A stretch of DNA of 8,528 bases from Mucilaginibacter sp. (GTDB lineage: Bacteria; Bacteroidota; Bacteroidia; Sphingobacteriales; Sphingobacteriaceae). Location: positions 1-8,528 of the forward strand of contig JAICXZ010000088.1 of the NCBI GenBank assembly GCA_025934475.1, read 5' to 3'. Positions 1-7,446 of this stretch are shown here, in pieces. Within the stretch, counting starts at the first letter, position 1. Every line of letters starts with the position of its first letter. The notes beneath the pieces are model-generated. The model ran no database searches and was not told the DNA's origin. It worked only from the letters and a program-made list of their open reading frames with translations. The position numbers and the translations under genes were made by a program.

Positions 1-70
1 AGATTTCCCTTATTCGCTATCGAATGAAAGATAAAACACGGACATGCGTATTAATTGGTTGATTTAGTTG

Positions 71-100
71 AACAGACCCCGGCATTTGCCGGGGTTTGTT
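71..100. terminator. Bidirectional rho-independent terminator hairpin
   Basis: The arms at 71-83 and 88-100 form a 13-bp inverted repeat (AACAGACCCCGGC paired with GCCGGGGTTTGTT, one G-T wobble) around an ATTT loop. The core is seven G-C pairs. On the plus strand the stem runs into a T-rich tail (TTTGTTGTTT); on the minus strand the tail is weaker (TCTGTTC). It lies 20 to 50 nt past the stop codon of the last operon gene, so it probably ends the minus-strand transcript. The better T-tail on the plus strand suggests it also serves a gene entering from the left. Function is inferred from structure only. Confidence 0.8.
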
Positions 101-119
101 GTTTAAGATCTAGGCGGGG

Positions 120-3100
120 TTATTCGATGTTTTTGACGTTATCATTTGGATTACGATCTATAAGATATCCCAAAGGATCGATAGCAACCGATTTGGGCTG
201 ACCTTTAACTACCACTGTAAATTCGTGGTCACCCCGTTTTAGACGGTAACGTTTCTGGTAAAGCACATTGGTTTGTGACCTGCCAGTTTTGTCATTTGTA
301 TCAGCGCCCATGATATTGATGTCGACATAATCGTTCATATTGACGGCTGGGATATCATTGCCTTTGTCATCAATCCAAACCTTATCGACATTCACCTTAA
401 AGGTTACCTTGTATTCATTTTTGTTCGGCGTTTTTACAGAGTTAACCGATAATACCTTATTATCATAGAGCGTGACTTTCTGCCAGGTATCGGTTAAGTA
501 GTACTGCAATGAATCGGGCGTGTGTTTTTGCAGGTACCGGTATAAATCGTTTGCACCGGCAAACGGACCTTGTTTTTTAAAGGCATAGGCGCTTTTGAAT
601 TCACGTAAAGCATTATTCAAAGTATCTTCGCCAATGAGTTCTTTCAGGCCGTAAAGCGCAACCGAAGCTTTGCTTTCCCAAATGAACCATTGGTCAGCTT
701 TTATAAGCGGAGATTCCTTTTTATCCATATGCCTTCGGATGAAGAGGTAAGGCCAAAGCGGATTCAACACTTGTGACCGCATATTTGCCTTACCATAGAT
801 TTTTTCCATCATCAACAATGCATCGTAGTTGGCTATGCCTTCGGGTATTACCAGGGAACCAACTGTACGGTTCGGCGCTACCTGGAAGCGCCACCATTGC
901 TGCGCCAGGTTCTTTATGGTAGCCGAGTACAGGTAGTCGTCCTGGTTTGGATCAGTAAAATGAGCATTCCAGCCATTTCGTTCATTATAGGTATCTAATG
1001 TAGTAGTCGATGCTTCCCAAGGCCCATAGTTGGAGTTTTCGACCAGGCGTATATTATTGAAAGGGTATGGCCCATAAACCGTACTGAAATACTTCAACCC
1101 ATCTTTATAAGCTTTGATATAGCGATCAATATTTGCGGCATGCTGCGGGTCATAATACACATCAATATTTATCTTATGATCAAGCGTGACGCTGTCTTTC
1201 CGGTCCTTATATCGCGCTGATATGATACCGAACGGCGGATACATGCCCGGCTTATCCTGCACATAATGAAAATAATTACGGCCATTTTCTTTCCATTGTT
1301 TTACCAGGTCGCCGTGGGTGATCACTGTTTGGTCCCCGGCTGTACTAACGGTGATGTCCATGCTCAGGAGATCCGAGGTCGCCGACGCTTTCAGATTCAT
1401 GATGCCAACAGGATCGTTTTGTGCAATTTCCTCGTCTTCCTTAGGCGGCAATCCAGCTTTCTTGCGGACATAGGGACTGCCGACCTCATCGTCGTCATCA
1501 TAACCCAGCCCGGGCAAACCTCCATTGAAAAAGGTGCCATTATCTAATAAGTTGGCGGCATACATGCCATTTTGGAATCCTTTATGAATGATTGAGGAAT
1601 TGACCTGGAGTACCGCTGAATCACCCGGAGCAAGTGGCTTGTTAAAATTGTAAAGCCTGAACTCCGCGGTATCCTGTTTCGGCCCGAACCAACTGAAAAA
1701 ACCGCGAGAGTAAAACAAAGGATTTGTAAACGGCAGTGGCTTACCGTCCATGGTTATCGAATAATCGCTCAGTTCGTCGCCGTCTAACAACATATTATAG
1801 ATAGGCTTGCTGTTTTTATTGACGATCGTTACCGTTGCCCTTACAAATTCTTTCTTCTCATAGGGATACAGATCCGCATACATTTTAATGCGGGTTACTT
1901 TAGGTAACGGTTGGTTTTGAAAATGCTTAAGCGTCTTTTCATAGGTGATAGCACGGTCCTCGTTTTCAGTCTTCGTCAGGAACTCGTTCTGATAACTGAT
2001 GTTATAATAGAGATAACCGCCAACGGCGAGGAACAACGGCAACAGAATAGCCACAAAGACTTTAGTTTTCCGGTCGAATCGTTCCGGAACCAGTTGCAAC
2101 CTTTCTTTCACGGATGAATTGACGCCACGGTAATAAAACAGTGCGGCTATGATGATCAGCAATCCCGCCGCCAGCAGCCAGTAAATATCGAACCACAAAA
2201 CGGGCCGCATCATATGCCCCATGCCGTCCATATCGGATATCCCCGAATTTGGCGTATAGGAATACACCAGCAGGTGATAATCAAATGTGCCTGTGCTATC
2301 AACGAAAAACATGGCTATCCAAAGGGTAATACCTATTGCATATCCAACAAACTTATTGTTGCACAGTACCTGAATAAAATAACAGAACACGGCTGCGGCC
2401 AGCATTTTTGGGAGCAGCATCACAAAAATATAGCTGAAATAAGCAGATAGATTGAGGTGAGTGAAGCCCTTTAAAAGCTGTACAATAATGCCAAGTATCA
2501 TGGGTATAAATGCCAATACCGAGGCAATAACAAGCAATGATATTAGTTTTGATCCATTCAAAACCCAGTTGGGCGGCGGCAGCGAGTCGTTGATAAAGGC
2601 ATATCGGGTCAACTTATCGCGCTGCAATGTTTCACCGGTATAAAACATGATGATGAAAAAGATGAAAAATGGGAAAGCTTCGGCAAAGAGGCCCAGTAGT
2701 GTTACAGTTCTGGGCAGATCTGGGACGCCATTATGATTATCGCCGAGCCAGAACACAAAACCAAGGAATACGCTTCCGGCCCCAATAATGATCCAGAAAT
2801 AATTGTCGCGGATGATGTTTAACAGCTCCAGCCGGATCAGCCCTTTCAGCGTGGTTTGATTGTATTTATCTGAAAAGCTAACTGCGGGTGTCTTGAGAAT
2901 TTTATTGGACCGGGTGCCAACTTCATCAATAGCCGACTTATCACGTTTCCCGGCAAAAAATGCCTCGAAATTGAACCGGATATAAGTTATGATCAAAACA
3001 ACTAATCCAATACCCGACCATAGAAAGCGATTTATGGCCATTGGTCCGTTGATGGCGATCAGCGTGTTATTATGCTGCGCTGTACTCGAATTCATCATCT

Positions 3101-3758
3101 GGAAGCGAACGCCGTTTAGCCCGAACGGGTCTGAAATCCCAATTACCGTTGCGTTGGTAGTGTTATTGAGGAAGAAGAGTGCGATCAGATAAAACAGGAA
3201 CAACAATGCGCCGCCGAAATAGATCACCTTAACGTTGCGGGTAACGGCAATCAGCCCGTAGAAAAGAGATGATGTGAAGAATATATTTGGCAGCGCGATC
3301 AATACAAAAGGGTAGAGGTAATAGATCAGCATATTAGGGCCGTATTGGGCCGGGTCGGTTTTTCCAATGGCCGGACCGATGTAAGTGCTCAAAAAAATGC
3401 CTATCGGGATAGCCAGCGCTATTAAGATCATGAATGTAAACGAGCCAAGATATCTGCCCCAGAAATATCCGCTCTTGGTAATTGGATAGGTGAGGTAATA
3501 ATCTTTGGTTTGGAATTCGATATCGCGGTATAAAGCCATGCCCATCATGGACGAGCTAACGAGCATCATCATCATGGTCATACCGCAATGCCAGAAAGTG
3601 ATCAGGTAAGGCGAGTTGATGTGCTCTTTATCACCAACAGGTAGCGACCCGGTTGAAAAAGCGAAGATGGTAAACAGCAATACAGCTGAAAAGTAAAGAT
3701 AAACGGCGGGCCTGCGGATCCGGTTTTGGATCTCGAACAGAAATATTTTCGAAAACAT
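120..3758 (-). CDS. ABC-2 type permease fused to a periplasmic M1 aminopeptidase-like domain (catalytic residues lost)
   Basis: This 1212-residue protein has two parts. Residues 1 to about 590 are a membrane domain with roughly a dozen hydrophobic spans (for example 19-38, 103-125, 177-198, 245-261, 320-339, 352-374, 403-428, 472-487, 524-543 and 567-586), as in ABC-2 permeases. Residues from about 600 to the end are M1-peptidase-like and should face the periplasm. The family is known from Bacteroidota at about this length, so the protein looks complete. The M1 part keeps the family frame (QQWW at 953-956, PEGIANY at 972-978, IGEDTLNNALREF at 1042-1054, PDSLQYYL at 1081-1088). However, the zinc motif HExxH reads KNLAQ (949-953), the GAMEN position reads GPWEA (912-916), and the catalytic-tyrosine region reads ESKA (1028-1031). 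It is therefore probably not a working peptidase. The start ATG lies 21 nt after the stop codon of the ATPase gene, its likely partner. No clear Shine-Dalgarno is seen. Confidence 0.93.
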   Translation of the reverse strand: MFSKIFLFEIQNRIRRPAVYLYFSAVLLFTIFAFSTGSLPVGDKEHINSPYLITFWHCGMTMMMMLVSSSMMGMALYRDIEFQTKDYYLTYPITKSGYFWGRYLGSFTFMILIALAIPIGIFLSTYIGPAIGKTDPAQYGPNMLIYYLYPFVLIALPNIFFTSSLFYGLIAVTRNVKVIYFGGALLFLFYLIALFFLNNTTNATVIGISDPFGLNGVRFQMMNSSTAQHNNTLIAINGPMAINRFLWSGIGLVVLIITYIRFNFEAFFAGKRDKSAIDEVGTRSNKILKTPAVSFSDKYNQTTLKGLIRLELLNIIRDNYFWIIIGAGSVFLGFVFWLGDNHNGVPDLPRTVTLLGLFAEAFPFFIFFIIMFYTGETLQRDKLTRYAFINDSLPPPNWVLNGSKLISLLVIASVLAFIPMILGIIVQLLKGFTHLNLSAYFSYIFVMLLPKMLAAAVFCYFIQVLCNNKFVGYAIGITLWIAMFFVDSTGTFDYHLLVYSYTPNSGISDMDGMGHMMRPVLWFDIYWLLAAGLLIIIAALFYYRGVNSSVKERLQLVPERFDRKTKVFVAILLPLFLAVGGYLYYNISYQNEFLTKTENEDRAITYEKTLKHFQNQPLPKVTRIKMYADLYPYEKKEFVRATVTIVNKNSKPIYNMLLDGDELSDYSITMDGKPLPFTNPLFYSRGFFSWFGPKQDTAEFRLYNFNKPLAPGDSAVLQVNSSIIHKGFQNGMYAANLLDNGTFFNGGLPGLGYDDDDEVGSPYVRKKAGLPPKEDEEIAQNDPVGIMNLKASATSDLLSMDITVSTAGDQTVITHGDLVKQWKENGRNYFHYVQDKPGMYPPFGIISARYKDRKDSVTLDHKINIDVYYDPQHAANIDRYIKAYKDGLKYFSTVYGPYPFNNIRLVENSNYGPWEASTTTLDTYNERNGWNAHFTDPNQDDYLYSATIKNLAQQWWRFQVAPNRTVGSLVIPEGIANYDALLMMEKIYGKANMRSQVLNPLWPYLFIRRHMDKKESPLIKADQWFIWESKASVALYGLKELIGEDTLNNALREFKSAYAFKKQGPFAGANDLYRYLQKHTPDSLQYYLTDTWQKVTLYDNKVLSVNSVKTPNKNEYKVTFKVNVDKVWIDDKGNDIPAVNMNDYVDINIMGADTNDKTGRSQTNVLYQKRYRLKRGDHEFTVVVKGQPKSVAIDPLGYLIDRNPNDNVKNIE

Positions 3759-3779
3759 AAATTATTGTATTTTAATGTT

Positions 3780-4670
3780 TTATATAGTATTTACATCTAC
3801 TCGCCTGGCAATGTTACTAAAGTATACATCTTCAAGATTCGGAACGGATAACAAGAAACTATCCTGCGGCTGTATATCCTCATGCAAAATGCGGATATGC
3901 AACTTGCCAGATTTGAGTTGGGTGGAAATTACGTTGTAAACGTCGCGATAGTATGGCAGCTCCGATTGATTAATAGCCTTAGTATATATCTTGCCTTCGA
4001 GCTCTTTTACTGCTATATCAGGGTCTCCCGCATACAAAACCTCGCCAAGGCAGATAATGGCGAAACTGGAACAAAGTGTGCTAACATCCTCTACAATATG
4101 TGTCGACAGGATAACGATGGTATTCTCACCCAACTGGCTCAATAAGTTATAAAACCTATTCCTTTCCGCAGGATCGAGGCCAGCAGTTGGCTCATCAACG
4201 ATAATCAGCTTGGGATCACCGATTAGCGCCTGCGCAATACCGAAGCGCTGTTTCATACCACCGGAATAAGTACCTAAATGTTTCTTACGGTCCTTAAACA
4301 GGTTTACCTTTTCGAGTAGACCCTGCACCAAATCTTTTCGCTCACCTGTATTGCCCACGCCTTTAAGCTGAGCGATATGATCGAGCATGCGCTCGGCAGA
4401 TATTTTGGGATAGACGCCAAATTCCTGTGGTAAATAACCCAGCAGTTGGCGCACGCGGGTTTTATTTCTTAAAACGTCCAGGTCATCGAGAAATACGGTG
4501 CCCGAATCGGCTTCCTGCAAAGTGGCGATAGTTCGCATTAGCGATGACTTGCCAGCACCATTCGGGCCAAGCAGGCCGAACATGCCGTTCTCGAGCGTGA
4601 GCGAAACATCTTTTAATGCTGCTACGCCGTTGGCATAGGTTTTTGATAAAGAATTGATTACGAGTTTCAT
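3780..4670 (-). CDS. ABC transporter ATP-binding protein (partner of the permease-M1 fusion)
   Basis: This is a complete 296-residue cytoplasmic ABC ATPase. In order it shows Walker A GPNGAGKS (35-42), a Q-loop glutamine (Q82 in YLPQE), the signature YSGGMKQ (135-141), Walker B LIIVDE (155-160) followed by a D-loop GLD, and the switch histidine H191 in STH. All residues needed for ATP hydrolysis are present. The C-terminal part after about residue 205 ends in a PNLEDVYF segment typical of ATPases that drive ABC-2 permeases. The ATG follows the upstream gene's stop codon after two bases (TAG-TT-ATG), which suggests coupled translation. The permease-M1 fusion gene starts 21 nt further on, so the two probably form one exporter. 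The substrate is unknown. Confidence 0.95.
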   Translation of the reverse strand: MKLVINSLSKTYANGVAALKDVSLTLENGMFGLLGPNGAGKSSLMRTIATLQEADSGTVFLDDLDVLRNKTRVRQLLGYLPQEFGVYPKISAERMLDHIAQLKGVGNTGERKDLVQGLLEKVNLFKDRKKHLGTYSGGMKQRFGIAQALIGDPKLIIVDEPTAGLDPAERNRFYNLLSQLGENTIVILSTHIVEDVSTLCSSFAIICLGEVLYAGDPDIAVKELEGKIYTKAINQSELPYYRDVYNVISTQLKSGKLHIRILHEDIQPQDSFLLSVPNLEDVYFSNIARRVDVNTI

Positions 4671-4672
4671 AA

Positions 4673-5410
4673 CTATTTGAGGTTTAAAAGATGTTTCGCC
4701 TCCGCGCCGTTGACGATAAGGCTGGCGCTGTCGGCAAGTTGGTAGTTTATATTGTTAACATTGGTTCCTTTGATCCATAGCCGGCTGCGATTCAGTACGT
4801 TTATATCGGTACTCGTAAACTGATTGTTTACACCAATAGTAAGTGCCGATCCGCTTCGGTCGCCCTGGCCAATGGTAGCGTTAAGGTGCTTGATGGTATT
4901 ATTTTGAAGGATAACATTAGCCGCATGATCTTCCAGGATATCTAAACTATCGGCCTTAAACCCGGTAATCATCGTTGGCCGCCAGTTGAGATCCCTGGCT
5001 ATGGTGTCCGTAATTTTGATATTATCGGCAAGGTATGAAGCATCGGCCTTTAAAGATGCCAGCGTGGGGCAGGAGATATACAGTATATAATCAGTGTTCA
5101 TCCCCCGAAAATGATCGCGAAATTTTGCACCGATGATCAGTCTGTTCTTTTCCTGGCTAATATCAAGGGCATCTATAACCTGTGGTGTGGCCATTACCTT
5201 AAAAGGGCCCTGCGCCAGCATGATATTAATAGCTGTCGACGATCTCAACTCTACCGCATTGAAGTTTTTATAATCCAGTTTTACGAAATTGCGATAGGGG
5301 TCGGTATAATCACCCTTTTGATATTCGGCCTTAAGACTAAGATCAAAAAATGCCAGGCTTGTGATGAGCAGGGCAAATGCTGCGATCAATATTTTATTGC
5401 TTGTCCTCAT
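4673..5410 (-). CDS. Secreted or membrane-anchored GIN-domain (DUF2807)-like protein
   Basis: The protein has 245 residues from the chosen start. It opens with a basic N-terminus and a hydrophobic segment (about 8-24), which is either a signal peptide (a possible cut after LKA, residue 28) or an N-terminal anchor. The rest resembles the GIN/DUF2807 fold, a beta-helix-like domain of the Bacteroidota envelope: NFNAVELRSSTAINIMLAQG (50-68 region), then alternating short beta strands with regular hydrophobic and Asn/Asp residues up to the end. The frame stays open upstream to a start at 5536, but that extension is out-of-frame reading of the GntR gene. The start at 5410 has a GGAG site six bases upstream (5417-5420) followed directly by the hydrophobic segment, so it is preferred. 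It overlaps the GntR gene by 17 nt. The role is unknown; envelope sensing or adhesion is possible. The GIN assignment rests on pattern recognition. Confidence 0.8.
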   Translation of the reverse strand: MRTSNKILIAAFALLITSLAFFDLSLKAEYQKGDYTDPYRNFVKLDYKNFNAVELRSSTAINIMLAQGPFKVMATPQVIDALDISQEKNRLIIGAKFRDHFRGMNTDYILYISCPTLASLKADASYLADNIKITDTIARDLNWRPTMITGFKADSLDILEDHAANVILQNNTIKHLNATIGQGDRSGSALTIGVNNQFTSTDINVLNRSRLWIKGTNVNNINYQLADSASLIVNGAEAKHLLNLK

Positions 5411-5798
5411 GTTGTTCTCCGTTAAGTTTAACGGCCTGTTCGGCCACAAAATCTTCATATTGCTGCCTGATCTCGTCGATCGATATACCCAGCAGGTACA
5501 TGTTTTTGAAAAGCTCGGGCAGATTTTGATGCACAAAATTCTGCTTCCGGTAGGCTTTTACTTTTTCAAATCCGTCTTCGGCTACAAAAAGGCCAAGGCC
5601 TCGTTTATTGTAGACGATCTCCAGTCCCTGTAAAAATTCGTATGAGCGCATTACTGTATTGGGGTTTACTTCCAGTTCAACAGCCAGGTCGCGTACCGAG
5701 AGTATCTTTTGTCCGGCGGCCCATTTGCCGGTCAGGATATTCTCGCATACAAATGCGGCTATCTGCAGGTATATCGCTTCGTTGTCCTTAAATTCCAT
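5394..5798 (-). CDS. GntR family transcriptional regulator, YtrA subfamily
   Basis: This is a 134-residue cytoplasmic DNA-binding protein. An N-terminal winged helix-turn-helix is clear: IYLQIAAFVCENILTGKWAAGQ leads into the recognition helix region LSVRDLAVELEVNPNTVMRSYEFL (33-56), then the wing NKRGLGLFVA (64-73). The short C-terminal tail of about 60 residues, with helices and no FadR, HutC or aminotransferase domain, is the mark of the YtrA subfamily, whose members repress ABC transporter operons and sit inside them. A start 15 codons upstream (5843) is possible but would run deep into the permease gene. The ATG at 5798 follows that gene's stop after two bases (TAG-CG-ATG) and places the start just ahead of the domain. 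It probably represses its own operon through the palindromes at 7422-7445 and 7497-7523. The ligand is not known. Confidence 0.93.
   Translation of the reverse strand: MEFKDNEAIYLQIAAFVCENILTGKWAAGQKILSVRDLAVELEVNPNTVMRSYEFLQGLEIVYNKRGLGLFVAEDGFEKVKAYRKQNFVHQNLPELFKNMYLLGISIDEIRQQYEDFVAEQAVKLNGEQHEDKQ
5417..5420 (-). promoter_or_regulatory. Shine-Dalgarno that decides the GIN-protein start
   Basis: The minus strand reads GGAG, six bases before the ATG at 5410, within the GntR coding region. It supports 5410 over the upstream in-frame ATG codons (5536 and 5458), which lack a following hydrophobic signal. Confidence 0.65.
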
Positions 5799-5800
5799 CG

Positions 5801-6577
5801 CTAAACCTGCTTTTCCTTTAATCTGTAATAAGCTGCTACCCATATTAATATGGCTACAGCTGCGAGTATTATCAGCACAAACTGAGACCCCGGACCTTCA
5901 GTACTTATCGAGTAATATTTTTGGCCTACATTAAAATTGAGAAACCCAAAAGGTATGGCCAGTTTGATGATTGAAAGCCCCGTCAACAGCTTTAAAAACA
6001 GGGTGTTGACTATCATTAAGGCGCCTATGCCGATGAAAAATATAAACCCCGTTTTGATAAAGTGAATATTCCTGAAAAGTATTGCTCCAAAAATCGCAAT
6101 AGCATGTAAAATCGAATAGATGACAAAAACAACGAGTATTTCAGCCTGCTGCAAGCTGAACAACGTAAAGTGCTGGTTTGTCTCCCAATGTTTCGTGGCG
6201 CCTAGCCCCATCACCGCAAGGTAATAAACGCCTGTATATACAATCAGGAAAATAGGGTAGGAGTATATCCAACCAACCAGGAATTTTTCGAACGATGATG
6301 CAGGCAGTGTAAGCGCCGGGATAGACCGGTTCTTATCGCCGAAATCCGCAAAAATCGTACTGGCGAAAAGCGTTCCGGCAATCAGCATCAAGATATTAAA
6401 TACGGCAGTTTGGAGCCCCGTATCGGGCACTTCCTGGATAACAAAAACAAGGAATGAACCTCCGAGCACTATTACCCCAATCAGCACCGCAATCGACATC
6501 AGGTAAGTCCGGTAGTGTTCGGCCGTGTGCTTCACAAACAGGCGGCAGAAACGCTTCAGACTAAAAAAGTTATTCAT
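5801..6577 (-). CDS. Six-span membrane protein, likely ABC transporter permease
   Basis: This 258-residue integral inner-membrane protein has six hydrophobic segments at about 25-47, 57-77, 100-124, 145-167, 173-193 and 233-251. Between spans two and three is the cytoplasmic stretch FADFGDKNRSIPALTLPAS followed by SFEKFLVGW (76-103). An LPAS-x-EKFL motif of this kind recurs in small ABC permease-like proteins of Bacteroidota. There is no ATPase or peptidase domain. Its start overlaps the end of the upstream ATPase gene by 8 nt, which supports a two-gene transporter module. The downstream GntR gene starts two bases after its stop. It lacks a recognisable full ABC-2 family signature that I can verify by eye, so permease is inferred from topology and context. 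Confidence 0.88.
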   Translation of the reverse strand: MNNFFSLKRFCRLFVKHTAEHYRTYLMSIAVLIGVIVLGGSFLVFVIQEVPDTGLQTAVFNILMLIAGTLFASTIFADFGDKNRSIPALTLPASSFEKFLVGWIYSYPIFLIVYTGVYYLAVMGLGATKHWETNQHFTLFSLQQAEILVVFVIYSILHAIAIFGAILFRNIHFIKTGFIFFIGIGALMIVNTLFLKLLTGLSIIKLAIPFGFLNFNVGQKYYSISTEGPGSQFVLIILAAVAILIWVAAYYRLKEKQV

Positions 6578-7418
6578 GGCTACCTCCTGAGTTAAGCGTT
6601 TCCACTAATTGTTTGCTTCCTGTAGTAATCCCGTTAAAAAGCAGTTCCAAATCCATTTTGCTGTATTTGCCTGAGGTGTTTTGAATGATGGCATGTCTGC
6701 CGCGCATGGTTTCTTCTTCGTACAAAACTTTCATGCCGCCGGTGTCGTCAAAAACGCCGAATATTAATTTCTCGGTCACTTCATCAACCGACATGTTTAC
6801 TACGATTTGATGTTCGTCAAGTATCAGCAGTGTATCGATCAGGCTCTCCAGATCTCTCACCTGGTGCGTGGAGATGATGACGCATCTTTCCTCGTTTAGG
6901 AGCGATGCAATTAGTTTTCGGAACTGAACTTTGGAAGGGATATCCAGCCCGTTGGTTGGCTCGTCCATGATCAATACCGACGTGTTTGTTGCCAGAGCAA
7001 AAGCAATCATCACCTTCTTTTGCTGTCCGTACGATTGTCTGCTCATGATCAATTCAGGGTCAACATCAAGCGTTTTGAGGTTGCCGTAAAAGTCTGTTAT
7101 ACTGAATTTTGGGTAAAAGCCTCCGGTGTTTCTCGCGAACTGCTCGGGTGTTAGCGCGGGCGCGTAAATATCTTCCGGAATAAAAAACATATCTTCCAGC
7201 ATAGACACCGGCCTTTTTGCCGAATTCATTCCATTTACCAGGCATTTACCAGAAACGGGGAATGCAAGCCCAGCGATGCTTTTAAGCAGGGTGGATTTTC
7301 CGGCGCCATTCTTTCCCAGCAACCCGTAAATGTGGCCGGGATTCAGCGTCAGGTTCAATCCCTTGAAAACAGGCTTTCCTTTTTTATACCAAAAATCAAG
7401 ATTCTCGATCTGAATCAT
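6570..7418 (-). CDS. ABC transporter ATP-binding protein, YtrB-like
   Basis: This is a complete 282-residue ABC ATPase and the first gene of the operon. Motifs in order: Walker A GKNGAGKST (35-43), E82 in FIPED at the Q-loop place usually held by glutamine, the signature region SYGQQKK (129-135) in place of LSGGQ, Walker B VLIMDE (148-153) with D-loop NGLD, and switch histidine H185 in STH. The catalytic glutamate and histidine are kept, so it should hydrolyse ATP. The E at the Q-loop and the SYGQ form are features I associate with YtrB-like ATPases encoded next to YtrA-type regulators. It ends inside the next gene (8-nt overlap), the six-span protein that is its likely partner. The start ATG lies only 4 bases from a palindrome, and no Shine-Dalgarno is seen. 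Confidence 0.95.
   Translation of the reverse strand: MIQIENLDFWYKKGKPVFKGLNLTLNPGHIYGLLGKNGAGKSTLLKSIAGLAFPVSGKCLVNGMNSAKRPVSMLEDMFFIPEDIYAPALTPEQFARNTGGFYPKFSITDFYGNLKTLDVDPELIMSRQSYGQQKKVMIAFALATNTSVLIMDEPTNGLDIPSKVQFRKLIASLLNEERCVIISTHQVRDLESLIDTLLILDEHQIVVNMSVDEVTEKLIFGVFDDTGGMKVLYEEETMRGRHAIIQNTSGKYSKMDLELLFNGITTGSKQLVETLNSGGSHE
6583..6588 (-). promoter_or_regulatory. Strong Shine-Dalgarno of the permease gene
   Basis: On the minus strand AGGAGGT lies five bases before the ATG at 6577, inside the end of the upstream ATPase gene. It is close to the ideal match to the 16S rRNA tail. Other genes here, such as the first ATPase and the permease-M1 fusion, show no comparable site, as is common in Bacteroidota. 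It fixes the permease start with confidence. Confidence 0.8.
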
Positions 7419-7421
7419 ATT

Positions 7422-7445
7422 AGTGTATTAGTATAATAGTACACT
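7422..7445. promoter_or_regulatory. Palindromic operator, probable GntR (YtrA-type) binding site
   Basis: This is a 24-bp imperfect palindrome with perfect outer arms AGTGTA and TACACT separated by 12 bases; 20 of the 24 positions are symmetric. The inner halves read GTATTA and TAGTAC. YtrA-subfamily repressors are known to bind inverted repeats of this style upstream of their own operons. It covers the predicted transcription start and the leader just downstream of the -7 element, ending four bases from the start codon, which is a repressor position. Binding by the operon's own GntR protein is inferred. Confidence 0.65.
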
Positions 7446-7446
7446 A

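Noticed and set aside
3..62. Plus-strand frame open from the left edge, ending at TGA 60-62, just before the hairpin
   Set aside because: It could be the tail of a gene that uses the terminator, but 19 codons with no recognisable motif are too few to support a call, and another frame also ends nearby at 32-34.
1266..3192. Several plus-strand open frames of 60 to 93 codons opposite the permease-M1 fusion
   Set aside because: They are antisense shadows of a well-supported gene, with unlike composition, no motifs and no ribosome sites.
3882..4145. Plus-strand 87-codon frame opposite the second ATPase
   Set aside because: It lies antisense to conserved ATPase sequence and has no recognisable domain.
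5411..5536. 42-residue N-terminal extension of the GIN-like protein
   Set aside because: It is out-of-frame reading of the GntR 3' end, has no signal-like features, and the GGAG site with a following hydrophobic segment supports the start at 5410.
5799..5843. 15-residue N-terminal extension of the GntR regulator
   Set aside because: It lies inside the end of the permease gene, adds nothing to the winged-helix domain, and the ATG two bases after the permease stop is the usual coupled start.
5111..5934. Three plus-strand frames of about 90 to 104 codons opposite the GIN and GntR genes
   Set aside because: They overlap each other and the real minus-strand genes and show no motifs or start signals.
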